Of a DNA stretch of 64,000 nt, positions 22,364-34,885 are shown in pieces. Within the stretch, counting starts at the first letter, position 1, and each line of letters opens with the position of its first letter. The stretch is from Omphiscola glabra (Eukaryota; Mollusca; Gastropoda; Lymnaeidae). Location of the stretch: contig OZ024794.1 of the NCBI GenBank assembly GCA_964017045.1, forward strand, positions 7,786,329 to 7,850,328, read 5' to 3'. Made by a program: the position numbers and the translations under genes. The notes below the pieces were generated by a model that did not search any database, had not been told where the DNA came from, and worked only from the letters and a program-made list of their open reading frames with translations.

Positions 22364-24033
22364 CACGAACAAAAGCGAAGTTACTATAAAAGGATATAAG
22401 AATAGAAAAAGTAGGGTTTCCATGGTAACCGAAACAATATTAGATGCACAAGAGTAAGTCGTGTTTCATTAGGAAATGTCGACCAAAAGATCAAAAGATC
22501 GACCAAAAGATCATGTCATGAATGAATAAATTTTATTAATTGACATCAGTGGGCTTTATGTTTCATATTATCGGTATTGAAATCGGTAACCTTTAAGTTT
22601 TTAATTTTCAAAAAATCTGTTACTGTGGCTATAACATTTGAATTAAAATAAATAGTTAGCGGTATCGTTTGTTATCGTCTGCCAGAGTAAAACGTGCATT
22701 GTATCCCCTGGAGAACATGAAAAATTGTTCAATCATTATTTGAAAGTTGTCGCGCATCACGTTTTTCTTGTGATTTAATAGAGTGCTATCAAGTGCGGGA
22801 GATTAAAATAACAGTGGATTCAACACCGTAAGATCTAGATCTAGAAGTGAATGTGATGTGATGTGATGTTATGTGATGTTATGTGATGTGATCTATTCGA
22901 GATGGAATGTTTCATGGATTTAATCAACTATAAATAAATTCACACATAAATAAAAATATAATCGGAAAATGAATATTTTTTAGAATAATAAAATAAATGA
23001 GATTCGTTAGCAAAAGGAAAAGGAAATATTTTGAAAGGGATCTAACTCCATTTGAAGTAGTAATCTAGTTATCATTAGAGAAGTTTAGAAAGAAAGAGTG
23101 AAAAACAGAAGAAAAAAAAAGAAATTAAAATAAAAGAAAGAGCGGGATTAAATTAAATTCCAAGCTGTTATATAATTTTAGTTTGGTCTTTAAAAGAAAG
23201 AAGATGATGAAGTTATGAAGAGATTATGTAAAACATATAAAGAATATAAACATTTTGATAATAGGCAAAGTCTAGTGTCGAGATGATTGTGGGCACAGCT
23301 TGATCCTTGCATGGTCGGCATGTGGAGAGATATAGGAATGCTTGACTTGGGGGTGGGGGCAGGCATAGGGATAGGTAGGGATGGTTGGCATGGGAGATTG
23401 ACTATGGTTGGCATGAGTATGGTTGGCATTGGATTGGTGATGGCTGGCATGGGGATTGGATGATGATGGGGTAAGGGATTGGGGATGGTTAGTATTGAGA
23501 ATTTTAAGGGAATCAATGGCTTAAATAAAATTATATAGTTGATAAAAAGACGACAAAAACATGCACTATGTTCATATTTGTCGGGCTCGCAATAGCGTTA
23601 CAGAAAGAAATGCCTAATGTGTAGTTGATATATCTCTACGATTCTAAGGTGATTCAATCTTTAAGGTGTGTACATGTGTAAAATTATAAGGTGGTTCCAT
23701 GTGTCAGTGTGCCCTTCGTCAATGAATACTTCATACCCCCAAAGATGGATTGGCTATATTTTCAGACAGCATCACGTGACTGCATCACGACAAATATACA
23801 TGAAGTATGAAGTCGTCATGAATAGAACTATCCCGGAAGTGAAGACATTGATTTAAATGAGACTCACACAAAGCTAGATTGACCTTGACATGGGGCGAAA
23901 CTAAATGTCAAAACTATTGATATAATTTTTTTATTGACCTAGTTAAAATAAGATATATCTATGTATCTGAAATATTTAGAGGACTGATTTATATCTGATT
24001 AGCTTTGATTTTGTAAATTTTCATTCATTTAAT
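22364..24033. other. Unassigned AT-rich sequence with microsatellites
   Basis: It contains three GACCAAAAGATC-like words at 22482-22514, a GTGATGTGAT microsatellite at 22851-22892, and the G-rich GGTTGGCATG repeat at 23327-23484. No gene was found. Confidence 0.5.
23327..23484. repeat. Degenerate GGTTGGCATGGG repeat
   Basis: About eight worn units of GGTTGGCATGGGGATT, with no C-rich segments on this strand. The minus-strand open frame across it (Pro/Met-rich) is low complexity. Confidence 0.75.
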
Positions 24034-24215
24034 CTTAGGGTTGATTCACACGATCAAATTTTCCTTCAAGCATTTGATGCGATTCGTGCATGAAGCCTTG
24101 CCACAAATTTCAAATTACTGTGTGATCAAATTCACAAATAGAAACCACGGACAAAATAATGCGTTCATACAACAATGTGACGCGAAATTTGATCGTGTGA
24201 ACTGACGCTAAGACA
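24034..24215. mobile_element. TIR element, family of the 48094 pair (182 bp)
   Basis: The ends are CTTAGGGTTGATTCACACG and, inverted, CTTAGCGTCAGTTCACACG. CATTTAAT occurs just outside both ends (24026-24033 and 24216-24223). The interior (CTTCAAGCATTTGATGCGAT, GAAACCACG) matches the inverted pair at 48094-48450. Confidence 0.85.
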
Positions 24216-24241
24216 CATTTAATAACACACGTCGATGACAT

Positions 24242-24404
24242 TAATGCTCAGTTCACACGATAAATTTTCTTCAAATTTCCGTCAAATTGTATTCAAATTT
24301 CCTTTGAACGCACTATTTTTGTAACACCGCATTATTTTGTGTTACAAAAACAGTGCGTTCAAAAAGAAATTTGAAGAAAATTTGAACGTGTGAACTGAGC
24401 ATAA
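24242..24404. mobile_element. Foldback element (163 bp)
   Basis: The halves are inverse copies: ATGCTCAGTTCACACG, AATTTTCTTCAAATTTC, TTTGAACGCACT and GTTTTTGTAACA-like arms around a short AT loop. A TAA lies at each end. It is related to the neighbour at 24034 through the GTTCACACG end and the GAACGCA core. Confidence 0.85.
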
Positions 24405-24649
24405 GGGGAAATCCTGGCTCATGTAAACATCTAACGTGGCCTCTGATACATCAAGGACACTAGAAATATAATTTTAGCTGCTTTGAGGACGCTTTATAAT
24501 CAATGTGTCTAGTGGACATGATTTGTGATCAAGTCAAACTTTTATGTTAAGAGGATGATAATTTTGTCTTGAAGTTTCTCGTGTTTTCAAAGAGGAATTG
24601 TGTTTTTGTCTAATGGCATCCAGATATTTTGTTGTTGTTGTTTGTCTTT

Positions 24650-24893
24650 CGCATGCCAAGATGACCAAGGCTAAATTGCATCGTGAGTACACAGGTTGCT
24701 TGCCAAGATGACCAAGGCTAATTTTCACTTTGAGTAAATATGTGGCCTGCCAAGATGACCAAGGCTATATTGCCATTTGAGTAAGCATATGGCCTGCCAA
24801 GATGAGCAAGGCTATATTGCAATTTGAGTACGCCGGTGGCCTGCCAAGATGACCAAGTCTATATTGCACGGTGAGTACGCAGGTGGCCTGCCA
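24650..24893. repeat. 47-bp minisatellite (5 copies)
   Basis: TGCCAAGATGACCAAGGCTA recurs exactly every 47 bp (24654, 24701, 24748, 24795, 24842), followed by TATTGCAATTTGAGTA-like sequence. Confidence 0.95.
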
Positions 24894-27111
24894 GTCCTAT
24901 TTGTGCCTTGAAAGCTTTCCCGCATGTAGGACACAGGTTGTTTTTTGGCCTAGTTGGATTTGGGTAGATTCTGCTTCTCCATGCCGTAACACTTTCTTTT
25001 GGTGGTCTTTGTGGTGCATTTTATCATCCGAGGATTGTGCTCCTACGGTGAGTCAGCCACGCCAGCTTGCACGGCCCATGGCAAGTGTCTCCCACGATTG
25101 TCAATGTCCATGGATTTGTGTGACGCTTCTCCGCAGTCCTTGATGCGTAGACGTAATGAGTCTGTCTGTGTGTTTGTGTCTCTGTGTGTCTGTGTCTCGA
25201 TGTGTACTCTTTGATAGGAACCAAAAATCTGGCTTCTCCTACTATAGTCTGGCTAAAAAGGAAATATCTATTCCGTTTCATTGAACATCTCACCCCAACC
25301 CGTTCAATATCATAATACAAACTGGTGAATCCACAAGAAAATATACCTTTTATTAGAGAATCGTAAATGGTTTAGTTTAAAATGTTGATGAGATTCTCAA
25401 TTAAGAAAATGGGATCCGTTTTTGAATCACTTCCCACAAACATAAATAAAATAACATCCTCCTCCAGTGGCGTCGCTAGGGTTAGGGCCGCTCGGGATGA
25501 GCAAAGCTTCTTTCTCTCTGCTGTTACCACCTTGCTAATAAAATAAAAATATCTACCTTTGCTATGGGATTTCTCCGCCCCCCCCCCGCACTTTAAGCTG
25601 TAGCTTTGCACTTTATTTTAAAAAAATCCAGTTATATCCAAAAAAATTTACATACTGCCATAATAATTACACGAATTGGATGCAATAACAATAAATGATT
25701 ATTGAGTTCAATCAAGTAATGATTATCAATAATTACGATGCTTAAATATGAGGCTCAGGTAAAATCTATCGCTTAAAAAGCTCAATTATTGAGTTATTGA
25801 TGAGGCAAATAGCAAAGGTGAAAAATAGCTCAATTCTAAAATGAAAAAAAATAATAATCCATCTTATTATTGAGAAACACATCGTGAAAATGTTTGATGC
25901 TTGTGTAGACAATGTGTGAGATAAATACATTAAGACAATTGTAATGTGTTTAAAGGTTAAAGTTTGCTTGACTCAAATCTACGGCTGGACCACACATTTT
26001 ACTCTAGTCTAAAAGTGTAATTTAAAAAAAAAATGCCGAAAGCTTCAAGGCTGCCTTGGCATCTGCTAGGAGCCGTTAGGATGGCAGTATGTGGATGCAG
26101 ATCGTACTCTACCAGAACCAGAAATCAGTAAAGAGAAGACTGTATTTTTTTTGGTGCTTTTATAGAGAAAGGGGTCACTAGGGACATTGATTTTGTGAAA
26201 AGTGCGTTCAAATTATTTATTTTGGTTTTCAGGCTGTAATAGTTCATTTCTGTTACAAGAGTAAATCTCTGTTACAAATCTCAAAGCCATAGCTAATCTC
26301 TGGTTTGGATAGGTTGAAATGTAAGAAATCCCAGTTCAAAGTATCACTTATCCTGTCTTGTGAATTTCGGAGTATTTCACAGTGCAAACACGTCGCAGAA
26401 ATGTTGTCAAAATTTTTTGTCAATGCTTGAGACATTAGTGTTATGTTGTATTTCGTAATAGGTTTTGCTCCCTTGTGTGATCCTCCTTTTTTAAAAACCC
26501 GACAACTTTCATCTTTTACGCAATTCATTTCTTCACCGTCACACCAAGTTTCGCTTGACTTAGATAAGTAACAATTTGAGATAGAAAGAAAGTAAAAGCC
26601 CTACAGATTGCAAGTGGAGTTATTCAGTTACTGGGAGCACCCCCGACCCCCGAGCTCAAGGAACCATAATTAACTTTTTGTCCATCAAACAGCCGTGGGT
26701 AAGTCCCCCTGTCACGGCTTATGGTGTAGGATGAAGTGGGTCTGGAAAGATGAAAACATCGGCTGGCTCTCCAAGAGTACACGATGTGTGAAATTAATCA
26801 ACTGCTCAATGGCACTTCGAGTCTTTCACAGAACCCTTGTACCTCAGAGTTAATTTATTCATAGTCCACAATTCAAGGCCAGAAGATTAACGCGGAGGGC
26901 ATGCGCACTGAATCTCAATCACGCTTTTGTTCTGACTGGTTTACAACAGAATGAAGAATTTGGAATCGGAATTTTGTTAGGATTCTTTCTCGGAGTATCA
27001 GATCTTACATTTTCACCGGCTCTTGACGTCAGGCAATTTATGTTTATCTTCACGGATGATTTACGAAGGACGAGCATTTAAAAGTGTTTACTTTCTAGAC
27101 GTTTTATTCTG
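24894..27111. other. Unassigned sequence
   Basis: No gene is called. It contains a GTGTCTCTGTGTGTCTG tract (25160-25200), a hAT-type terminus at 25465, and AT-rich sequence with repeated TTATTGAG words (25690-25870). Confidence 0.45.
25465..25600. mobile_element. Possible truncated hAT-like MITE
   Basis: CAGTGGCGTCGCTAGG at 25465 is a typical hAT terminus, close to that of the element at 14170. No matching inverted end or 8-bp duplication was found on the right, so the right boundary is a guess. Confidence 0.4.
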
Positions 27112-27232
27112 GTGTCTAACACATTAACATAATGACACACAAACATAACATTGTTACACAAACACATAACATTGGGACACAAACACATAACATTGTGACC
27201 CAAACACTACACTTGTGACACAAACACAGACA
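27112..27232. repeat. 21-bp repeat (~5 copies)
   Basis: The unit contains CATAACATTGTGACACAAAC, with several substitutions (TTAC, GGAC, GACC). Confidence 0.85.
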
Positions 27233-27314
27233 GAAGATTTTGGACTTTGACTCAGCACCTCTGGCGGAGATTTTGTTCAACAGGCTTAGAAGGTGGAGTA
27301 GGCCGCGACTTGTC

Positions 27315-27505
27315 ACATAGAAGGTGATGTGATGTGGTGCTGTAGGTGTTGTGGATGGTGTTGGTGGTTTCGAAAGTTTTGTTGATACAGATGGTGTTCG
27401 TGGTTTAGAAAGTGTTTGTGGTGTGGATTGTGCTGTCGTTTGGATGATGCTGTGGCGTTGGTGGTATTTTGGGGGTGTGGATTTTTTGTTAGAGTGGGGG
27501 TGGGG
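27315..27505. repeat. Degenerate TG-rich repeat
   Basis: GGTGTTGTGG-, GGTGGTTT- and GGTGTGGATT-like words recur with irregular spacing. The plus strand is nearly free of C. Confidence 0.65.
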
Positions 27506-28056
27506 GTGTATTTGGTTTCATTAAAGCACAGAGGGAACATAAAGTAAAAGGTGTGACAATTTCAACTCTCTTTGTTCCTGGATAAATCCTCTTACGACCC
27601 ACATTGCAGTGCTGCTTTGAGAGTATTCAAATCCACTTAGAGACGTATAAGTGAAATAGTTCACCCGATGACGTCATGAAAAGGGCGGCTACTACCACCA
27701 GGTTCAAATAGGATATCACGCGATGTCTGGGAGATGCTGGGTGTTGTGTCTAGCATAAGCCGTCGCTATGGTGACAGAGCTTATTTATATTATTAGTCAT
27801 AGACAATTTAATCAACGGTCCACTACTTGTCATGGGTTTCCGACTAAATAAAATGACATTTACTTATAAAAACAGTGATATCTCGTTAAAACGCGGCAAT
27901 TGGTGCTAATAAATTCACACCAATAGCGGGTCGCGTTATTTCGGGATATCAGAATAGTTCGTGGGAATGGCGATGGGATATTTAAAAAATTAGAAGATAT
28001 GTGATTTTTTAAAAAAAATTTTAAAAAGTATTTTTATATTCGAAGGTGGTTATTGG
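27506..28056. other. Unassigned sequence with a short inverted repeat
   Basis: GATATCTCGTTAAAACGCG (about 27880) and the inverse of GATATCCCGAAATAACGCG (about 27955) face each other 80 bp apart. This may be a worn transposon pair. No gene is seen. Confidence 0.45.
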
Positions 28057-28353
28057 ACTTGAGAGTTTCATTTGTGATAATGTTATACGAGAACCTAGGA
28101 CTTGAGAGTTTCATTTGTGATAATGATATACGATAACCTAGGACTTGAGAGTTTCATTTGTGTTAGGGTTATACAACAACCTAGGTTTTGAGAGTTTCAT
28201 TTGTGTTAGTGTTATACGAGAACCTAGGACTTGAGAGTTTCATTTGTGATAGTCTTATACAAGAACCTAGGTTTTGAGAGTTTCATTTGTGATAGTGTTA
28301 TACGAGAACCTAGGTTTTGAGAGTTTCATTTGTGATAGGGTTATACGAGAACA
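28057..28353. repeat. 43-bp minisatellite (~7 copies)
   Basis: The unit contains CTTGAGAGTTTCATTTGTGA and GTTATACGAGAACCTAGG. GGACTTG and GGTTTTG variants are interspersed. Confidence 0.95.
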
Positions 28354-28429
28354 TAGATGGTTTTATGTGAAAAAAAACAAATCATGAGCCAATGAATGAA
28401 CGAAATTTTGGGAGTCATACCAGGACCGC

Positions 28430-28512
28430 GATATAGCAGGGTGCCTTATAGCGGGGTGAGTAATAGCGGGGTGCAGTAAAGTAGGGTGCGTTATAGCGGG
28501 GTGCAATATATC
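28430..28512. repeat. 16-bp repeat (5 copies)
   Basis: The unit is close to ATAGCGGGGTGCAGTA, with each copy differing by one or two bases. Confidence 0.88.
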
Positions 28513-28562
28513 CACCATTATTAAGCTAAAAAAGTGGCAAATACGTATATGGCTTATGAATT

Positions 28563-29062
28563 CAATGTCACAACTTTATGACCATATGTCACAAATGTTT
28601 GACTCTATGTCACAACTTTATGACCATATGTCACAAATGTTTGACTCTATGTCACAACTTTATGACTCAATGTCACAAATGTTTGACTCTATGTCACAAC
28701 TTTATGACTCAATGTCACAACTTTATGACTCAATGTCACAACTTTATGACTCAATGTCACAAATGTTTGACTCTATGTCACAACTTTATGACTCAATGTC
28801 ACAACTTTATGACTCAATGTCACAAATGTTTGACTCTATGTCACAACTTTATGACTCAATGTCACAAATGTTTGACTCTATGTCACAACTTTATGACTCA
28901 ATGTCACAACTTTATGACTCAATGTCACAAATGTTTGACTCTATGTCACAACTTTATGACTCAACATCACAACTTTATGACTCAATGACACAACTTTATG
29001 ACTCTATGTCACAACCTTTTGACTCAATGTCACAAATTTATGACTCTATGTCACAACTTTAT
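28563..29062. repeat. 21-bp minisatellite (~24 copies), two unit types
   Basis: Units containing ACAACTTTATGACTCAATGT alternate irregularly with units containing ACAAATGTTTGACTCTATGT. The plus frame reads MSQLYDS or MSQMFDS for 181 residues. Other frames are also open, so this is a minisatellite rather than a supported gene. Confidence 0.95.
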
Positions 29063-29712
29063 TATGACAATCTCATCAAAGTTAAATTTTCCTGCATATG
29101 ATCATTCAGCTTAAAAGCAAGCAACAAGAAATGACAAACTCTTAGCAGAGTTTAGTTTCGCTTCAAAGAATATTTGTACAATTTTTTATTTATATTTTTA
29201 CATATTTTTAAAGTATTTATGGACATTTAAGGCCAAGTCATTTTAGGTCAAGTTTTTACTTTTTACTCTTAGCCAGGTCAAGGACGGTTGCTAGGCGGTT
29301 GTCAATCCTGGAAGATTTCTAGAAGGTGGACAACCATAGAATATGGCTAGAATGTTGACAATTCTGAAAGATGGTTATAAACGATGCTTGACACTCTAAT
29401 GTTATGCTTTAAGCTCACACTGCATCATTGAGACAAAATGTAAAATTCTAATATTGATTTCCGGTTCAAATTCCTCAAATTGTTTGACGCCATTCACACC
29501 GTTAGTTTAAATTTTCCCCAAGTAGGATCGACTCCTACTTGAGTTGGCGTGCCACATGACTTGGGTGGCTTCATGACTTGGCTTGCTACATGCCTTGGCT
29601 GCTAACGTTATGCAGGGTCAGATAGCTTACTAATAAATCCAATTTTATGGACTACATTGTTCATTATGTTTTTTTTTTCATGAATATAGATATCAAGCAA
29701 TGAATTGAAGTG
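29063..29712. other. Unassigned sequence
   Basis: It holds a weak 23-bp repeat (ACATGACTTGGGTGGCTTC and relatives, 29545-29605) and a poly-T before the large array. No gene is seen. Confidence 0.5.
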
Positions 29713-31424
29713 TACAGATCTGAATGTCCGTCCCACAGATCTGAATGTCCGTCCCACAGATCTGAATGTCCGTCACACAGATCTGAATGTCCGTCACACA
29801 GATCTGAATGTCCGTCCCACAGATCTGAATGTCCGTCACACAGATCTGAATGTCCGTCCCACAGATCTGAATGTCCGTCCCACAGATCTGAATGTCCGTC
29901 ACACAGATCTGAATGTCCGTCCCACAGATCTGAATGTCCGTCCCACAGATCTGAATGTCCGTCCCACAGATCTGAATGTCCGTCCCACAGATCTGAATGT
30001 CCGCCACACAGATCTGAATGTCCGTCCCACAGATCGGAATGTCCGTCCCACAGATTTGAATGTCCGTCACACAGATCTGAATGTCCGTCACACAGATCTG
30101 AATGTCCGTCACACAGATCTGAATGTCCGTCCCACAGATCTGAATGTCCGTCCCACAGATCTGAATGTCCGTCCCACAGATCTGAATGTCCGTCCCACAG
30201 ATCTGAATGTCCGTCCCACAGATCTGAATGTCCGTCCCACAGATCTGAATGTCCGTCACACAGATCTGAATGTCCATCCCACAGATCTGAATGTCCATCC
30301 CACAGATCTGAATGTCCGTCCCACAGATCTGAATGTCCGTCCCACAGATCTGAATGTCCGTCCCACAGATCTGAATGTCCGTCCCACAGATCGGAATGTC
30401 CGTCCCACAGATCTGAATGTCCGTCACACAGATCTGAATGTCCGTCACACAGATCTGAATGTCCGTCACACAGATCTGAATGTCCGTCCCACAGATCTGA
30501 ATGTCCGTCCCACAGATCTGAATGTCCGTCCCACAGATCTGAATGTCCGTCCCACAGATCTGAATGTCCGTCCCACAGATCTGAATGTCCGTCACACAGA
30601 TCTGAATGTCCGCCACACAGATCTGAATGTCCGTCCCACAGATCTGAATGTCCGTCACACAGATCTGAATGTCCGTCCCACAGATCTGAATGTCCGTCCC
30701 ACAGATCTGAATGTCCGTCACACAGATCTGAATGTCCGTCACACAGATCGGAATGTCCGCAACACAGATCTGAATGTCCGTCACACAGATCTGAATGTCC
30801 GTCCCACAGATCTGAATGTCCGTCCCACAGATCTGAATGTCCGTCCCACAGATCTGAATGTCCGTCCCACAGATCTGAATGTCCGTCACACAGATCTGAA
30901 TGTCCGTCACACAGATCTGAATGTCCGTCACACAGATCTGAATGTCCGTCACACAGATCTGAATGTCCGTCACACAGATCTGAATGTCCGTCACACAGAT
31001 CTGAATGTCCGTCACACAGATCTGAATGTCCGTCACACAGATCTGAATGTCCGTCACACAGATCTGAATGTCCGTCCCACAGATCTGAATGTCCGTCCCA
31101 CAGATCTGAATGTCCGTCCCACAGATCTGAATGTCCGTCACACAGATCTGAATGTCCGTCCCACAGATCGGAATGTCCGTCCCACAGATCTGAATGTCCG
31201 TACCACAGATCTGAATGTCCGTCAAACAGATCTGAATGTCCGTCCCACAGATCTGAATGTCCGTCCCACAGATCTGAATGTCCGTCACACAGATCTGAAT
31301 GTCCGTCACACAGATCTGAATGTCCGTCCCACAGATCTGAATGTCCGTCCCACAGATCTGAATGTCCGTCACACAGATCTGAATGTCCGTCCCACAGATC
31401 TGAATGTCCGTCACACAGATCTGA
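29713..31424. repeat. Large 21-bp minisatellite (~82 copies)
   Basis: The unit is CAGATCTGAATGTCCGTCCC plus A, head to tail for 1.7 kb with almost no length change. Variation is mainly one C/A site (GTCCCACAG or GTCACACAG), with rare ATCGGAAT, TCCATCC, CCGCCAC and singletons. Two plus and two minus frames stay open for 575-609 codons. Only one frame, HRSECPS on plus, turns the common variants into silent changes, but it has no ATG and an in-frame TGA lies at 29701. I therefore annotate a repeat and not a gene. Confidence 0.97.
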
Positions 31425-31836
31425 TATATTGAATTGTACGTCCCGCATATAAGACAACTAATAATAATAATAATATATGATATATCAAATACAAGATTAC
31501 ATGACACAAAAACCAATACCATATTCTTCCTTCCGACTTGATTTCCAAAATCGATACTTCACTTTTTCCATCCATGAAGAAATAACATCTAAATGATTTC
31601 TCCTTGCCATAGATGAGAGAATACGCCCTTAAAAGCCATTGACAATGGTGTAATGGTGCTGTCCCTGGATGAGAGCAGTCACGTGACAGGGCTAGAGCAT
31701 GGACTGAATCTATTGAAATGCACGGGAGAAGACAAACTGAATACTGATGACCCCGTGTCTGCGCCGGTTGACCTCGTGTCTGCGCCCTCAATGTGTTGCC
31801 TATCGGATGTCATTATCACATTCTTCTCTCTCTCTG

Positions 31837-31874
<38 letters not shown>

Positions 31875-32221
31875 CTCTTTCCCTCGAGTATCGCCAACAG
31901 ATTGGCTTACGACAACATAGGTGGTCCAATTACGATGTCCAGTGTCCAACATGGCGAGCAGACGAAACATACTTTATGTTACGATTTATCGGCATGCTGG
32001 GTTTGTGATTCTCGAGAAATCAGCAAACAGACCCCCCCTTTTCCCCCACCCCCAATAAAAAAAACAATAAGTGGAATCTAAGATTTTCTATTTGTAAATA
32101 TGACGTCATTTGATGGGGTCAAAATCGTAAGTTGGAAACCGAAGTCACTTCTCTGGGAGCAGCAGAGAAAATGATTCATAGAAATAGAAGGAGATAGAAA
32201 AATGCAATGATACTTCCTGTC
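31425..32221. other. Unassigned sequence with CT microsatellite
   Basis: A worn last unit (to about 31445) is followed by an AATAAT tract, then a TCTCTCTGTCTC tract at 31824-31886. No gene is supported. Confidence 0.5.
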
Positions 32222-32490
32222 ACTGATCCGTAAACCTGTTACAGACTAGAGGTCAACGATGTTTACAATCTGTCACGGACTAGAAGTCATTGATGTTTAC
32301 AATCTGTCACAGGCTAGAAGTTAATGATGTTTACAATCTGTCACAGACTAGAAGTCAATGATGTTTACAATCTGTAACAGGCTAGAAGTCGATGATGTTT
32401 ACAATCTGTCACAGACCACAAATCAGTAATGTTTACAATCTGTCTTACACCACAAGTCAGTAATGTTTACAATCTGGCTTAGACCATTCA
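32222..32490. repeat. 34-bp minisatellite (~8 copies)
   Basis: The unit contains AATGATGTTTACAATCTGTC and ACAGACTAGAAGTC. The last two copies are more diverged (CACAAGTCAGT). Confidence 0.93.
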
Positions 32491-32935
32491 TGGATCAAAA
32501 GCCGTTTGGGATTTAGGACACTGAATTTTGGCCAAGCCCACAACGCTTGTCTGCAAGGTCAGGGTCATGGGAAAGTAGTAATTTAGACATGAAGTCCATT
32601 ATATTTGTGCGCAGCTCTAACGGAAGTCGGATAAGCAACGCACAGACAGTTATCAGATGAGGAGGTCACGATTGCTGCAGCATCAATAAAACAGTCAGAC
32701 TAGGGGTTTTTGACCTGGCGTCAACTGCTTCAAGGAGTCTCAATTCTTAATGGGGCATGTAATACTTATACTAAAGCTTCTCTAATTTCGTTGTTGATTT
32801 AAAAAAAGGGTGAAACAAGATTTGGGAACTCCTGAAGAAATGACGTAACGAAAGGGGCTGGGGGAGGTTCATAATGTTTGTTTCACTCTACTCTTTTAAA
32901 AAATGTATTTCAGGTAAATTATGTAGCTCAATACA
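32491..32935. other. Unassigned sequence
   Basis: No repeat, gene or RNA that I can support. Confidence 0.5.
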
Positions 32936-33143
32936 ACAGGTTATATCTAGTTAGCATGTTAATAGGATATATCTAGTTATCATGTTAATAGGATATGTCT
33001 AGTTATCATGTTAATAGGATATGTCAAGTTAGCATGTTAATAGGATATGTCTAGTTATCATGTTAATAGGATATGTCTAGTTATCATGTTAATAGGATAT
33101 GTTTAGTTATCATGTTAATAGGATATGTCTAGTTATCATGTTA
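32936..33143. repeat. 26-bp minisatellite (8 copies)
   Basis: The unit contains GGATATGTCTAGTTATCATG and TTAATA. There are few substitutions, so it expanded recently. Confidence 0.95.
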
Positions 33144-34534
33144 CACACTGTGATTATTATCAAATGATGACATTTGTCACGGGAAGCATCAGTTCAATGT
33201 GGAAATATATTTGGATTTTGTTTAAATAAATAAATGTTAGAACCTGTTTGAAACAGAAATTTGAGAACTTGAATAGACTTTACTTTTCAAACCAGAATGG
33301 TCGGGTTTGTTAGCTGACACCTCCATATTTCTGTTAAGTAAGCTTACTTATAGAGTAAAAAAATAAAGGTGGACAGAAACGTTCTAATGTTAAATTTCTT
33401 TTCAATTTTATTCTTTATAATAAAAGCAACCTTCCAACCAATCCAAATATTCATTGACAGACTTTTATGCTCTCGTAAAACAGATATTGCGTTGCAGACC
33501 CAAGGCAGACTTCATAGATGATCGTGGAGAAATTTGGTGTTACGGAAAGTCATCAATCGTACCTTGGCCATTCACTTCTATGTAGGAGGAGATATTCGGG
33601 TTTGGGGGGGGGGGGACTAAATACAGCAGAGAAATTATCAACTCATTTGAGTAGATGAAATACTTGTGGTAGTTAAAGTCAGAGAAACATTCAGAGTCAT
33701 AGAGTCATTGCACGACAGAGTCACGATCATAGTCAGATTCGTAATGATAGTTAGTCAGAGTCGTACAGCGTCAGAGTCATAGCTGGAGTCAGTGTGGAGT
33801 CAGATTCACAGTTCGAGCTTGCCTTATATAACGAATGACATACTCAGTGAAACACGTGAAGTTGACTGCCATTAATTGCATGCAATACTTGACTGACATG
33901 TTCATTTATCGTGAACTATTTTTACAAAGTGAACAGTGATGTCTTGAATGTTGATGGGATTCCCCGAGGAACAAAAGATCGTAATTCATAACTCAAGGAA
34001 ATGGAACAGGAGGTCAGAGGTCAGATCATTTAGGCCTTAGTTATATCGCTGTTAATAATTTTTTCTCAACCAGTAACAAAATTCTGCTTTAAAGTCTATT
34101 GCATATTAGCTGATTGGAGCTAGTTCAAATTTAGAACAGCTTCAGGAGTTAAATATCTGGTTGCTATTGGCTTGTAGGACTTGCTGAAAAAAATTCTTAA
34201 CTTAATAATTGAGTAATAAAGAAAATATTTATGAGGTGTTTCTTGTTGTCTTCCATTAAATTTGTTTTGGACCAATTTCAAACATAAGATTTCTTCCAAA
34301 GTCCGATTCCAATGCTGGAAGAATTCTCATAGGACGGCACAGATATTTCAGTGTTACCAGCAGATCTAAAGATATTTAAATTGATGAAAGCAGGTATTAG
34401 CGTATTTCATTCATACCATTAGATGTCAGCGTGTTTCAATTGATGCCTGCAGATGTCATAGAGAAGTGTAATGAGTAGGTGTGGGGAAGACCGCCTGACG
34501 AGAGCAACTCTGTTATTTCCTTTATTGCCAAATG
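33144..34534. other. Unassigned sequence with a GTCAGAGTCATAG cluster
   Basis: A loose cluster of AGTCAGAGTC and AGAGTCATAG words lies at 33675-33812. A 12-base G-run lies near 33606. No gene is seen. Confidence 0.5.
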
Positions 34535-34885
34535 CGTGTAGAAGATGGCTTTCTATCGTGGAGCAGATGGCTTTCTACCGTTGAGCATATGGCTTTCTAT
34601 CGTTTAGCAGATGGCCTTCTACCGTGGAGCAGATGGCTTTCTACCGTGGAGCAGATGGCTTTCTACCGTGGAGCAGATGGCCTTCTATCGTTTAGCAGAT
34701 GGCTTTCTATCGTTTAGCAGATGGCTTTCTATCGTGGAGCAGATGGCTTTATGCCATTGAGCAGATGGCTTTCTATCGTTTAGCAGATGGCTTTCTACCG
34801 TGGAGCAGATGGCTTTCTACGGTGGAGCAGATGGCTTTCTATCGTAAAACAGATAGCTCTATACTTTGTAGCAGTCGGCTCTCTA
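34535..34885. repeat. 22-bp minisatellite (~16 copies)
   Basis: GCAGATGGCTTTCTACCGTG recurs every 22 bp with TATCGT and CCGTGG variants. Because 22 is not divisible by three, any one frame passes through three phases. Confidence 0.95.

Noticed and set aside
29664..31522. Open frames of 575-609 codons on both strands
   Set aside because: All derive from the 21-bp unit without stops. Four frames are open at once, and the one with silent variation has no ATG and an in-frame TGA just upstream.
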